This document shows, in pieces, positions 1-8,951 of a DNA stretch of 64,000 nucleotides (the stretch's first letter is position 1; every line of letters begins with the position of its first letter). The position numbers and the translations under genes are program-made. The stretch lies in assembly GCA_900546775.1 (NCBI GenBank), contig UREM01000002.1:1-64000 (forward strand), given 5' to 3'. Origin of the DNA: an uncultured Collinsella sp. (lineage in GTDB: Bacteria; Actinomycetota; Coriobacteriia; Coriobacteriales; Coriobacteriaceae). The notes beneath the pieces were generated by a model. It worked only from the letters and a program-made list of their open reading frames with translations. It was not told where the DNA came from and ran no database searches.

Positions 1-182
1 TGCTTTCCTTTGCGTGCGGAACTCGCGACAAACTTAACCCCCGCCCCCAGCCCCGGAGACCCTCCCTGCCGTCACATTATTCAACCAGTTTTGCGGGCGT
101 GCGCCGCTGCGCGGCTAGCCCGCGTGCTTCCCGGCGGGGTTGGTCTGATTGTTCTGGTTGGACTTCTGACTTTGGCTCAAAG

Positions 183-217
183 AAAAACGGGAGATGCGTT
201 GTGCATCCCCCGTTTTT
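183..217. terminator. bidirectional intrinsic terminator
   Basis: Arms 183-197 and 203-217 form a 15-bp stem with one mismatch and a 5-nt loop, flanked by A and T runs, so it can work on both strands. On the minus strand it follows the metallophosphoesterase stop. Bases 1-182 hold no coding region I can support; the one frame open from the left edge runs through this hairpin. Confidence 0.75.
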
Positions 218-224
218 GTTGCGG

Positions 225-692
225 TTAGTCCAAGTCAATAAACTTAGTGGTCAGTATCTTGCCGTCTTTGACGAGCATTCTGGCCATGGTGGGGCCTCGG
301 CTGCCTCTGGGGTAGCTGGCGCTGCCCGGGTTGAGGACTAAGCAGCGGCCCACCTGGGCTTCTTTGGTTACGTGGGTGTGGCCGTTGATGGCTACGTCTA
401 CGGATCCCACCGGAAGGTCTTCGCGGTAGTGGGCTACGGCGAATTTGAGGCCTTCGTAGGTAAAGAGCGCAAGACGGTCTACATCGGGGCCGTAGTCGCG
501 GTAGTAATCGTTGTTGCCCAATACGGCCCGCACAGGGGCGATGGTGCACAGGTGCTCGTAGTCCATCTCTGACGTGAGGTCGCCAGCGTGGATGATCAGG
601 TCTGCGCCCTCAAGCTCATCCAAGAGCGCAGGCGATAAATAGCCGTGGGTGTCCGAGATGATGTCGATACGCTTGGCGCTTGCACTGTTCAT
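225..692 (-). CDS. YfcE/MJ0936-type metallophosphoesterase
   Basis: This 155-residue protein is a small cytoplasmic calcineurin-like phosphodiesterase. The metal-binding motifs are visible in order: ISDTHG near residue 12, HAGDLTS near 36, GNNDYY near 59, AVAHYRED near 85 and NGHTHVT near 103. These are the dinuclear-metal ligands of the YfcE family, and the length is normal for it. The natural substrate is unknown; relatives hydrolyse phosphodiester bonds in model substrates. AAGGG lies about 6 nt before the ATG. It is a single-gene unit, with a terminator on each side separating it from its neighbours. Confidence 0.88.
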   Translation of the reverse strand: MNSASAKRIDIISDTHGYLSPALLDELEGADLIIHAGDLTSEMDYEHLCTIAPVRAVLGNNDYYRDYGPDVDRLALFTYEGLKFAVAHYREDLPVGSVDVAINGHTHVTKEAQVGRCLVLNPGSASYPRGSRGPTMARMLVKDGKILTTKFIDLD

Positions 693-731
693 GGGATCCC
701 TTCCGCAAAAAACGATTCGGCAGATACATAC

Positions 732-782
732 AAAAAAGGCCCCACGGCTCCGCAGACGATGGGTCTACAGGGCTGCGGGGCC
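732..782 (-). terminator. intrinsic terminator of the LytTR regulator operon
   Basis: A GC-rich stem (GGCCCCGCAGCC with GGAGCCGTGGGGCC, slightly imperfect) is followed on the minus strand by six T. It lies 7 nt after the response-regulator stop and closes the glycosyltransferase-kinase-regulator operon. Confidence 0.85.
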
Positions 783-788
783 AGTGTG

Positions 789-1505
789 CTAGAGACTCAA
801 GGCCTTCTTGAGCGGCACGACGCGGCGGCGCGAAACCGGCACGCGTTCGTCGACGCCCGTAATGCCCAGCTGGATGGCGCCCGAGGGCACCGTCTCGACG
901 TCCGTAACGCACGCCAAGTTGACGATATAGCGGCGGTGAACACGGAAGAAGCCAAAGTCGCAGAGCTTGGCCTCAAACTGCGCCAGCGAGGTCGTCGACA
1001 AAAAGCGATCATCGACGGTATAGATGCAGGAGTAATCGTCCTTGGCCATGATAAAGCGAATGTCGTCCACGGGAATGAGCACCTTGCGGCCGCCCTTTTC
1101 CACCGGGATACGCTCGATGGTCACCTTGCTGTCCGTAACCGGCTTGGCGCGTTGCATGACCTTCTCGATCGCGCGATCCAAGCGAGCTTCCTCGACCGGC
1201 TTCATCAGATAATCGACGGCATCCACGTCGAATGCCTCGACCGCATGGTCGCTATACGCAGTCACAAATACGATCGCCGGCGGATTTTTGAGCTTATGCA
1301 GCGCCTCGGCAAGTTGCAGGCCCGAGGCACCGGGCATCGAGATATCGAGAAACACGACATCCACGCGACTTTCCATAAGCATCTCGATGGCGGAGCGGAC
1401 GCTCGACGCCTCCGTGATCGTGCCGATCTTGCCCGTTTGCTCGAGCAAGAAGCGAAGCTCCGAGCGAGCCGGCGCCTCATCATCCACAATCATCGCACGC
1501 AGCAT
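789..1505 (-). CDS. LytTR-family response regulator (first of two paralogues)
   Basis: This 238-residue protein has a receiver domain (residues 1-120) and a LytTR DNA-binding domain (about 130-235). Receiver residues visible are the acidic pair in IVDDE, the phospho-acceptor D54 in VFLDISMPG, and Lys in YLMKPVEEA. LytTR proteins bind imperfect direct repeats upstream of targets as phosphorylated dimers. I chose the ATG at 1505, which has AAAGG about 10 nt upstream; a longer TTG start at 1526 would overlap that site. The gene follows the histidine kinase by 72 nt, so it is the likely cognate regulator. A similar pair lies at 6.7-8.8 kb. Confidence 0.9.
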   Translation of the reverse strand: MLRAMIVDDEAPARSELRFLLEQTGKIGTITEASSVRSAIEMLMESRVDVVFLDISMPGASGLQLAEALHKLKNPPAIVFVTAYSDHAVEAFDVDAVDYLMKPVEEARLDRAIEKVMQRAKPVTDSKVTIERIPVEKGGRKVLIPVDDIRFIMAKDDYSCIYTVDDRFLSTTSLAQFEAKLCDFGFFRVHRRYIVNLACVTDVETVPSGAIQLGITGVDERVPVSRRRVVPLKKALSL

Positions 1506-1577
1506 AGGGATAAAACCTTTCGTCAACTAACTACGCCGGGCATCCGTCGCATGACGTTGAGCCCGTAGCCTTTTATT

Positions 1578-2921
1578 TTACTCTTGAATGTCAAAGATGC
1601 TCTCTGACAAATCAAGATGAAGAAGCACTTTGGTGCCCTTGCCCGGCGCCGATTCGACACGCGTATAGGAGTGCGGCCCAAAAAAGCGATGGATGCGCTC
1701 CGAAATATTGTGCATGGCCACACCGGCGCCGCCACCCTGGGGAGAGCTGGCGTCGGGACGGGCAGAGCGCTCGTCAAACAGTCTGGCGGCGGTACCCTCA
1801 TCCATGCCCACGCCATTATCGGCCACGGCAATCAAGATTGCATCCTCGCCGTCTTGGTGAACGGTCACGTCGATCCTCAGGGCGTCGTCATCGCCCATAC
1901 CATGACGTACGGCGTTCTCGACAATCGGCTGGATCACGAACGCCGGCACCAGCGTATCTTCCACGTCCTCGGACACATCGAACGTCGCAAGCACGCGGTC
2001 CTCGCCAAAGCGGGCCTTCTCAAAGGTAAGGTAGCGCTTGGTCTGTGCGACCTCGCGCGAGACCGGAATAAGCGATCCCGAGTTGTCGAGCGTGGCGCGA
2101 TAGAACGATGAGAACTCACGAAGCAGTTCGCGGGCCCTCAGCGGGTCGGTGCGCGTAAACGATGCAATGGTGTTCAGCGTGTTGAACAGGAAGTGCGGGT
2201 TAATCTGCGCCTGCAGCGCACGCACCTCGGCGCGCGCCGTGAGTTCCTTTTGCACCTCGAGCTCGTGGATGGCGAGCTGCGTGGACAAAATCTCGGCAAA
2301 GCCCGAGGCAAGCGCGTACTGGGTACGGTCGACGGCGCGCGGGGTCTTGTAGTAGAACTTGAGCGTGCCGACGGTACGATCGCCCACCTTGATGGGGGCG
2401 ATAATGCCGGCGGGGACTTGGTTGTGCGAGCCGTCCGAGCCCACGACATCCACCATACGGTTGAACGACTGCACGATGCCATGTTCGATAACGTAGCGTG
2501 TGGCAAGCGTGTGGATGGGAGAATCTGGCAATAGCTTTTCCTCAAACTCGCCCGCGCAGGCAAGCACGTTGTCCTCGTCGGTAATGGCCACCGTCATGGC
2601 GCGCGTCTCGGGCAAAATGCGCTGGCACACCAAACGCGCCGACTCCTGCGTCAGACCGCCCTTAATGTCCTCGAGCATGGCCGAGGCCACCGAGAGCGTT
2701 TCCTCGGTGTACTGAGAGCGCACCGAATCGGGATTGAGCGTCAAAAAGATAAAGATGCACAGAAAGATGCACAGCAGCGCGCAGGCAATCACCGTGGCGA
2801 TCGGCTCGATACCGGTCACCAAGGCAAAAATAAAGTACATCAGCACGCAAATGGCGCAGCCAACGGCGATGATACGAAAGATTGATATTGAACTATCGCG
2901 CTGGGCGCGGCGGTCGATCAT
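1578..2921 (-). CDS. LytS-like sensor histidine kinase (first of two paralogues)
   Basis: This 447-residue membrane sensor autophosphorylates on His and passes phosphate to a LytTR regulator. Two membrane segments (about 15-35 and 40-61) precede a GAF-like region (about 70-200). The His_kinase phospho-acceptor block follows (NPHFLFNTLN, H243), then a HATPase domain with N-box VENAVRHGMG and G-box DNGVGMDEG. It lacks the multi-helix 5TM domain of classical LytS, so the input signal is unknown. Its ATG overlaps the glycosyltransferase stop as ATGA, with GGAGGGG upstream, so translation is probably coupled. The regulator follows directly. Confidence 0.9.
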   Translation of the reverse strand: MIDRRAQRDSSISIFRIIAVGCAICVLMYFIFALVTGIEPIATVIACALLCIFLCIFIFLTLNPDSVRSQYTEETLSVASAMLEDIKGGLTQESARLVCQRILPETRAMTVAITDEDNVLACAGEFEEKLLPDSPIHTLATRYVIEHGIVQSFNRMVDVVGSDGSHNQVPAGIIAPIKVGDRTVGTLKFYYKTPRAVDRTQYALASGFAEILSTQLAIHELEVQKELTARAEVRALQAQINPHFLFNTLNTIASFTRTDPLRARELLREFSSFYRATLDNSGSLIPVSREVAQTKRYLTFEKARFGEDRVLATFDVSEDVEDTLVPAFVIQPIVENAVRHGMGDDDALRIDVTVHQDGEDAILIAVADNGVGMDEGTAARLFDERSARPDASSPQGGGAGVAMHNISERIHRFFGPHSYTRVESAPGKGTKVLLHLDLSESIFDIQE

Positions 2922-4105
2922 TCAGTCCCCTCCAGGATGCTGGTCAGTTGTGCGTCACGCCAGAGACCGTCCATAATCTTGGGCCAAAAGCTCTGGAAAC
3001 GCAGGTAGCTTGCGGCGTTTTGGCGCGCGTAGGTCTTTGCCTCGTCAATACCGTGACGCCAAATGCGAAGGTAGCCCTCGTGCTCGCGGGTAAACATGCT
3101 GCGGACCATGGCGGTCTTGCGCACGCGGTCGTCGAGCTCGCGCGAAATCCACGGGCCCGGGTAGGGCATGAGCGATGCCGCCGTAACGGGAATGAGCTCC
3201 TTTTGATGCGCGGCAAATGTCAACTTGGCCCGTTCGTAGTACCAACGGTATACATCCTGCATAAAGCGCGGTGAGCGCTTTTCGGACTCCGGAGGCAGAT
3301 GGCGCACGGTCCACTCGTTATCGAACCACACGTCGTAGCCAAACATGCGCATGTTAAAGAGGTAATCCAAGTCCTCGCCGCGGGTGATAAACGGGTCAAA
3401 GGCCACACGCGTAAAGGCGCGGGCGTGCAGGGCCATCAGGCCGCCGCACACGTAGTTGGAGCGCGAGATGCGGGTGCCCGAGAGCGCCTTTTTCATCCAA
3501 CGGTTGAACTCGATGCGCTTGGTCCACCAACGATGGCAGATGCCCGCCTTGTCCGTGGGAGCCAACGGCGAGCCGTCGCGATCGTAGAAATAGCCGCTCT
3601 TGACCAAGATCGGCAAGCCCTGACGCGTCTGCTGCCCCAACGCATAGGTCGCGCGCTTCATAAAGTCGGCGTCGATGACAGTCTCATCGTCATCCAAAAA
3701 GATAACCGCGTCATGCCCCAGCACCGCAGCGCAGGCCAGCCCCATGTTGCGGATGGCACCGTAGCCTCGCAGGCTCACGCACTCGCCCGAACCCTTGGGC
3801 GCGATCTGAGCAACCCGGTCTGCGATGCGCGAGGCCTGGGTGTTGGTAACAACGGTGACCTTGAGCGTGGGATGCGCGTCGACAATCTCGTGCACGCGCA
3901 GCGACACATCGGCTGTGGCAGAAACGGGACAGACCACCAAAAGGATGATGCGCGGGATGTCGCGCACCTGCTCAAGCGAGGCCAGGCAGCGGTCGAGTTC
4001 GGGATTGTCGGCGTTGAGTCGTGTCGAATGGTCATAGGTGCCAGGGGCGTTTGCGCGAGCGTCATCGCCCGCCCAATACGTTGGAATCACGACCGTGGCG
4101 TTCAT
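2918..4105 (-). CDS. family 2-like glycosyltransferase
   Basis: This 395-residue protein has a GT-A nucleotide-sugar fold. It starts TVVIPTYW, has a DxD-type metal site FLDDDE at about 137-141 and an ITRGEDLDY motif near 255 typical of the catalytic acidic pair. No transmembrane segments are evident, so it is probably cytosolic or peripheral. Donor and acceptor are not predictable. It is the first gene of an operon and its stop overlaps the start of the histidine kinase by four bases. Co-transcription with a sensor kinase suggests an envelope or polysaccharide role for the signalling pair, which is inference. GGGAGGG lies before the ATG. Confidence 0.82.
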   Translation of the reverse strand: MNATVVIPTYWAGDDARANAPGTYDHSTRLNADNPELDRCLASLEQVRDIPRIILLVVCPVSATADVSLRVHEIVDAHPTLKVTVVTNTQASRIADRVAQIAPKGSGECVSLRGYGAIRNMGLACAAVLGHDAVIFLDDDETVIDADFMKRATYALGQQTRQGLPILVKSGYFYDRDGSPLAPTDKAGICHRWWTKRIEFNRWMKKALSGTRISRSNYVCGGLMALHARAFTRVAFDPFITRGEDLDYLFNMRMFGYDVWFDNEWTVRHLPPESEKRSPRFMQDVYRWYYERAKLTFAAHQKELIPVTAASLMPYPGPWISRELDDRVRKTAMVRSMFTREHEGYLRIWRHGIDEAKTYARQNAASYLRFQSFWPKIMDGLWRDAQLTSILEGTE

Positions 4106-4125
4106 GCCTTACCCTCCCTGCAACA

Positions 4126-4161
4126 CAAAAACGGGACGCCGCCAAACACAGGCGACGCCCC
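4126..4161 (-). terminator. intrinsic terminator after the MFS gene
   Basis: GGGGCGTCGCC pairs with GGCGGCGTCCC around a short loop, followed on the minus strand by GTTTTTGTG. It lies between the MFS transporter and the glycosyltransferase, so the latter has its own promoter. Confidence 0.75.
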
Positions 4162-4276
4162 GCGACCTAGCTGATTCCATCATACCCACTTGGGCAAATC
4201 ATTGCTCGCAAGTCGCAATGTTTATTGCGGATAACCCCAAAAGAGTACCGTGGACAGGCACAATAGCCGCTCACTC

Positions 4277-5536
4277 CTATGCGGCATGCTCTGCCGCCCG
4301 AGTCATGCGGGACAGGCGGACCAGCAGCATAAAGCCAACGACCAGCAGCACACCAATGGAAAGGACGCCCAGCGACGGGTTGCCGGTCAGCGAGGTGACG
4401 ACCGACACCAGGAAGGTGCCCATAACGCTTGCATAACGACCAAAGATGTCAAAGAAGCCGTAGTACTCGTTGGACTTTTCCTTGGGGATAATGCGGCCAA
4501 AGTAGCTACGGCTGAGCGCCTGCACACCGCCCTGGAACAGGCCGACCATAATGGCAAGCACCCAGAATTCAAAGGCGGTCTTTAGGAAGAACGCGGCGAA
4601 CAGCACAATCCCCATGTAGGCGGCGACCGCCACCAGGATCATGTTGAGCGTGCCCACGCGTCCGGCGAGCTTGCCGTAGATGATGGCGGACGGAAAGGCC
4701 ACGAACTGCGTAACGAGCAGCGCCAGCACCAGCTGCGTCGAATCGATGCCCAAGGCCGATCCGTAACTGGTGGCCATGGAAATGACCGTGTGCACACCGT
4801 CGATATAGAAGAAGAACGCGATCATGTAGACCAGCACGGTCTTATTGTGGGCAATCTCGCGCATGGTGTGTCCGACCTCGGAGAACACACCGCCCACGAT
4901 GTGGCCGATGGTATCCTCGGGACCGCGCTCGCGACCGTACTTTTGCTTATAGGTGCGAATGAGCGGCAGAGTAAAGATGAGCCACCAGGCACCAGTGATG
5001 ATAAACGACAGACGCGTTGCCAGCATGGTAGGGACGCCAAGGGCGGGGCCACCCATGATGAGCGCCAGGCAGATGACGAACGGCACGGTGGAACCGATGT
5101 AGCCCCAGGCATAGCCCGAGCTGGACACGGCGTCCATGCGCTCGTCGGTGGTAATGTCGGGCAGCATGGCGTCGTAGAACGTCATAGAAGAGTTAAGGCC
5201 GATGGTGCACAGCACGTACACGGTCAAAAATGCCATGGCGGACATTGGGATAGCCTGCGCCAGGCAAAGCACCAGGCCCGTGAGGAAGAAGCCCAAGAAG
5301 AACTTGATCTTGATGCCGGCGTAGTCGGCAAGTGCGCCCAGAATGGGCATGAGCATGGCGATGACCAGCGAGGCGATCGTCTGCGCATTGCCCCAAGCGA
5401 CCACCAGGTCGGCCGAGGAAGCGCCGGTATTGATGGCGTTAAAGTAAATGGGCACCACCGAGGTATTGAGCAGCACGAGGGCCGAATTGCCCACATCGTA
5501 CATAACCCAGTTACGCTCGAGCTTGGTGTATTTCAT
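4277..5536 (-). CDS. MFS transporter, UMF1/Atg22-like
   Basis: This 419-residue polytopic membrane protein has about 12 hydrophobic helices. The opening MYDVGNSA followed by a membrane helix is characteristic of the UMF1 (Atg22-like) branch of the major facilitator superfamily, and the length fits. Fungal Atg22 exports amino acids from vacuoles; bacterial substrates are largely unknown. AAGGG lies about 9 nt before the ATG. It forms a single-gene unit between the phospholipase-like gene and a terminator. Confidence 0.85.
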   Translation of the reverse strand: MKYTKLERNWVMYDVGNSALVLLNTSVVPIYFNAINTGASSADLVVAWGNAQTIASLVIAMLMPILGALADYAGIKIKFFLGFFLTGLVLCLAQAIPMSAMAFLTVYVLCTIGLNSSMTFYDAMLPDITTDERMDAVSSSGYAWGYIGSTVPFVICLALIMGGPALGVPTMLATRLSFIITGAWWLIFTLPLIRTYKQKYGRERGPEDTIGHIVGGVFSEVGHTMREIAHNKTVLVYMIAFFFYIDGVHTVISMATSYGSALGIDSTQLVLALLVTQFVAFPSAIIYGKLAGRVGTLNMILVAVAAYMGIVLFAAFFLKTAFEFWVLAIMVGLFQGGVQALSRSYFGRIIPKEKSNEYYGFFDIFGRYASVMGTFLVSVVTSLTGNPSLGVLSIGVLLVVGFMLLVRLSRMTRAAEHAA

Positions 5537-5637
5537 GGACAGGGACCCTTCGTATTTACCCGATATGCAGTTAGTTCATCGTACCCCAATTGTCCAGAAG
5601 CACCGGTAAGGATTCGGCAAAGGGGCACGCATGAGCC

Positions 5638-6582
5638 CTATTCCTCGCGGTCGAACTCCTCATCGGCATTGAGCACGCGACCGCTGTAATTGACATGGTT
5701 GGTCACGGCTTCCATATCGCCGGTCTCGATAAAGCGGGCAACCGTGCACTCGTAATCGAGCAGCGTGCGGTCAAAGACCTCGGGGAAGCTCTCGGTCGAG
5801 ACTTCATCGGTAAAGGGGTTCTTCCATGCCAAGTGGCCCAGGTTGCCGGTACGCTCGGGCAGCTCGGTCGTCACGCGGTGCGCAAGGCCGTCGAGCAGCG
5901 AGTAGTCGTGCACCAAGCCCTCAACCAGCGAGATCGCGCGCGTCTTTGCGGAGCCGGCCGGCTCAATCGCGCGGTAAAGTCGCTGCATATTGGCAACGGC
6001 AGCACCGTACTCCCCCGCCGGAATGTCAATGCCGTACACGCGTCCGGCAACATAGCTCATCAGCACGCCGGCCACGCGATTGATGCGATCGGTGGTGACG
6101 ATCTCGCCCGCCGGCGGGTAATCGTCGACCGTAGCGCCATCGCGTTTAAGCTGCAGCATCAGTACATCCAGGTCGCTCTCGATCACGGCATGGACCTGAC
6201 TGCTCGAATCCTCAAGCTCTGAATCGGACTCCACGATGCCAAACTGCTGCTCATAGACAAAGGGGTGAGCGTTGCGGTCGAGCACGTAATGAGACAGCAG
6301 GCCCAGCGCAAAGGCACGACCCAAGCTGGCGTCACGCGGCAGCAGATGCGACACGCCGTCGCGCAGGCACGCGAACTGGCGAGACATGCGCGACCGATGC
6401 ATGACCTGCGCCAGCAGCGTGCAGTCGGAAACACGCGGTGTCAGAATGTGAAAGAAAAACGGGTCGGGGCCTTGGTTGCCCAAGATAAAGGCAATGCGCT
6501 CTTCATCGGACGTTATGACGCCCTGCGGAAGACGGTCGATGCTTTCCTCGCCAAACAGATGATGGGTGATAAGCGCGGGCAT
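5638..6582 (-). CDS. zinc-dependent phospholipase C family protein
   Basis: This 314-residue protein carries the Zn_dep_PLPC signature: MPALITHHLFGE at the start, LGNQGPDPFF near 35, and LLSHYVLDRNAHPFVYE near 95-115. These hold the His and Asp residues that bind zinc in phospholipase C-type enzymes. There is no signal peptide, unlike secreted clostridial phospholipases, so an intracellular role or a non-lipase function is possible. I chose the ATG at 6582, which has AAAGGA about 6 nt upstream; a start 10 codons earlier lacks one. It follows the second LytTR regulator by 92 nt and may be in its operon. Confidence 0.75.
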   Translation of the reverse strand: MPALITHHLFGEESIDRLPQGVITSDEERIAFILGNQGPDPFFFHILTPRVSDCTLLAQVMHRSRMSRQFACLRDGVSHLLPRDASLGRAFALGLLSHYVLDRNAHPFVYEQQFGIVESDSELEDSSSQVHAVIESDLDVLMLQLKRDGATVDDYPPAGEIVTTDRINRVAGVLMSYVAGRVYGIDIPAGEYGAAVANMQRLYRAIEPAGSAKTRAISLVEGLVHDYSLLDGLAHRVTTELPERTGNLGHLAWKNPFTDEVSTESFPEVFDRTLLDYECTVARFIETGDMEAVTNHVNYSGRVLNADEEFDREE

Positions 6583-6674
6583 AATGATCCTTTCGATTTC
6601 ATTCGATGCCACCCATTATGCCCACCGCGCGCCCATGCCAAACCTGCGATGGTAAACGACAGCACGCAAGCCTC

Positions 6675-7409
6675 TTACGCAAGCCCCAGGTGCGACTTGA
6701 CCTCGGCGGCACGACGACGGGACACCGGTACCGTCGAGTTCACGCGGTCGAGCCTGAGCTCCATCAACCCCGTGGAGCCAATCTCAACATTGTGCACGTC
6801 TTCCAAATTGACCAGGTAGCTGCGATGAACGCGAATAAAGCCCTCGGAGTCCAAGCGACGCTCGAGCGAAGAGATCGACTCATTGATCAGGTACGTTCCC
6901 TCGGCGCAGATGGCGTTGCAAAAATCGGCGCGCGCCTCAAAGTAGCAGACGTCTGCGGCGGGAATGAACACCTTTTTGCCCCCGCGGTCCACCGTCAGAC
7001 GCAAAGGCTGGCGCGGAGCGTGGATAACACGACGGACACCCAAGGCTGCCTTGATCTTGTCGAGTGCCTTTGACAGGCGTGCGTCCTCGACCGGCTTGAC
7101 GACATAATCGACGGCATCGAGGTTATAGGCATCAGCCGCATACTCGGCAAACGCCGTCACAAACACAACCACCGGCGGCGTCTTTAGGTTCTGCAGCGTC
7201 TCGGCAAGCTCAATTCCCGAGCGACCGGGCATGGTAATGTCTAAAAACAGCACGTCGGGCTTGTTCGACAGAATCGACTCTACGGCTTCGGTGACATTGC
7301 CCGCCTCGGCAATCTGGCCCACACGCGTATCCTTTTCCAACAGATAGCGTAGCTCAGCCCTAATGGGAGGTTCGTCATCAACCACCAAGATGTTCCAGCC
7401 TTCGGACAT
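6675..7409 (-). CDS. LytTR-family response regulator (second paralogue)
   Basis: This 244-residue regulator has a receiver domain with VVDDE near residue 10, phospho-acceptor D57 in LFLDITMPG and Lys in VVKPVEDA. A C-terminal LytTR domain contains the RVHRSYLVNL and PVSRRRA motifs, shared with the paralogue at 789-1505. GAGGGG lies 8 nt before the ATG. It starts 38 nt after the stop of the kinase at 7448-8833, which is the likely partner. The two pairs share sequence and gene order, pointing to an old duplication. Confidence 0.9.
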   Translation of the reverse strand: MSEGWNILVVDDEPPIRAELRYLLEKDTRVGQIAEAGNVTEAVESILSNKPDVLFLDITMPGRSGIELAETLQNLKTPPVVVFVTAFAEYAADAYNLDAVDYVVKPVEDARLSKALDKIKAALGVRRVIHAPRQPLRLTVDRGGKKVFIPAADVCYFEARADFCNAICAEGTYLINESISSLERRLDSEGFIRVHRSYLVNLEDVHNVEIGSTGLMELRLDRVNSTVPVSRRRAAEVKSHLGLA

Positions 7410-7447
7410 ATGTGCTTCCCCTCTTTTTCTCTCAATCCAACCGCGTG

Positions 7448-8833
7448 CTACGCCGTCAACGGCGCGGGCTCATGCGGCTCGCCGTTCAGCTCGACGATGA
7501 CCTGCGTTCCCACGCCCTCCTGGGACTTCACGCGCATGCCGGAATCTTCTCCGTAAAAGAAATGGATGCGCTGAAGCACGTTGAAGAGCGCCAGGCCGCA
7601 ACCTCGCTTGACGGAGCCGTCGGCGGTAATGCTCTCGGGCTCCTCTCGGCGATGTTGCTCAAACAGATGCGCGCAGACCTCTTCGCTCATACCGATGCCG
7701 TCGTCCTCGACGATGATCTCCAAACCGTCATCGGTCTCGAAAGCCCTAACATGAATAGAAAGCGGCTCGGTCTCGCGCTGCGCATGCTTGATGCAGTTTT
7801 CGAGCAGCGGCTGCAAGATAAACGGCGGCACCAGGCTGTCGCGCACCTCAAAGTCGATATCGACCGAGACGCGCAGACGGCCGTCGCCATAACGAGCCTG
7901 CATAAGATTGATATAGCGAGTGCCCTGTTCCACCTCGTGCTCGAGCGTTGTGAGGGTATCGGAATCAGAAAGCGTCTGACGGTAGTAATTGGAAAAGTCG
8001 ATGAGCAGCGACCTGGCCTTGTCCGGCTCGGTACGTACGAGCGACACAATGGTGCTGATGGTGTTAAACAGAAAATGAGGATCGACCTGCGATTGCAAGG
8101 CGCGCAGCTCCACGCGGGCCGTAAGCTCGTCCTGGCGCTCGAGCTCAAAGCTCGCAAGCTGCGTGGAAATGAGGTCGGCAAAGCCCGAGGCAAGCGCCGT
8201 CTGGCGCATATCGATGCTGCTCAGACGGGGATAATACAGCTCGAGCGTGCCCACGCAATGCCCGCGCACAGTAAGCGGTGCGACAATACCGGCGCGCAGG
8301 CGCGGAAAGTAGCCACCTGTCTCGGTCGAGGCATCGCGCGAGAAAACGCTTTGCTCACCGCTGTTGATCACGTTGAGCGTAGTCCGCAGTACCACCGGGG
8401 TGCCCGCGGGGCATTTTGCCGAGTCCTCACCCCAGCTTGCCAACACCTGCTTGCCGTCGGTAAAGCAGATGGCAGAGGCGATAGTTTCGGACAGGATGAT
8501 CTTAGAGGCACCCAGGGCAGCTTCGGGCGTAAGGCCGCGCGACGTGTAGGCGAATATTTTCGACGCGATGGCGAGCGTGCGGTCGGTTGCGCTCGATGTG
8601 AGGTCGTCGGGAACGACAAAGACGTACGAGAAGAAGAAGCACAGCATGACCAAGCCGGCAATGACGACAACGGCCGGAACAGGATTGGGATTATCGGTTA
8701 GATCCCAGATGAGCAGCAGGATAAGCAGCGGAACGACAATACCGAGCAAGATGGCTTGAACCACATGCTGAGCGGTACGAAAGACCTTGGTAGAGTTGTA
8801 GCTCTTGCCCAGAATCACCCTATTGAGATCCAC
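7448..8833 (-). CDS. LytS-like sensor histidine kinase (second paralogue)
   Basis: This 461-residue kinase has two N-terminal membrane helices (about 25-45 and 53-73), a GAF-like region and a His_kinase block with DPHFLFNTIS (His near 253). The HATPase domain has LLENCIKHAQ and DDGIGMSEE. The start is probably the GTG at 8833, which has AAGGAG at a 6-nt spacing; the ATG at 8839 lies directly against that site and is less likely. It is paired with the regulator downstream. Sequence and layout match the kinase at 1578-2921, although their sensor regions differ. Confidence 0.88.
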   Translation of the reverse strand: MDLNRVILGKSYNSTKVFRTAQHVVQAILLGIVVPLLILLLIWDLTDNPNPVPAVVVIAGLVMLCFFFSYVFVVPDDLTSSATDRTLAIASKIFAYTSRGLTPEAALGASKIILSETIASAICFTDGKQVLASWGEDSAKCPAGTPVVLRTTLNVINSGEQSVFSRDASTETGGYFPRLRAGIVAPLTVRGHCVGTLELYYPRLSSIDMRQTALASGFADLISTQLASFELERQDELTARVELRALQSQVDPHFLFNTISTIVSLVRTEPDKARSLLIDFSNYYRQTLSDSDTLTTLEHEVEQGTRYINLMQARYGDGRLRVSVDIDFEVRDSLVPPFILQPLLENCIKHAQRETEPLSIHVRAFETDDGLEIIVEDDGIGMSEEVCAHLFEQHRREEPESITADGSVKRGCGLALFNVLQRIHFFYGEDSGMRVKSQEGVGTQVIVELNGEPHEPAPLTA

Positions 8834-8865
8834 CGTCATCTCCTTCTTACTGACGCACCCCATAG

Positions 8866-8892
8866 CAATAAAGAGGGCCGCAAGCGACCCTC
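8866..8892 (-). terminator. probable terminator after the amidohydrolase gene
   Basis: GAGGGTCGC and GCGGCCCTC form a short GC stem (one G-T pair) followed on the minus strand by TTTATTG. It sits about 60 nt after the amidohydrolase stop and just before the second histidine-kinase gene. Confidence 0.6.
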
Positions 8893-8951
8893 TCCATTGC
8901 ATTATGCAATCAAATACTGTGTTTTACATCAAGCCATCGATGAACGGTAGC

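Noticed and set aside
10-228. Small plus-strand frame at the left edge
   Set aside because: It reads through the bidirectional terminator at 183-217 and has no ribosome-binding site.
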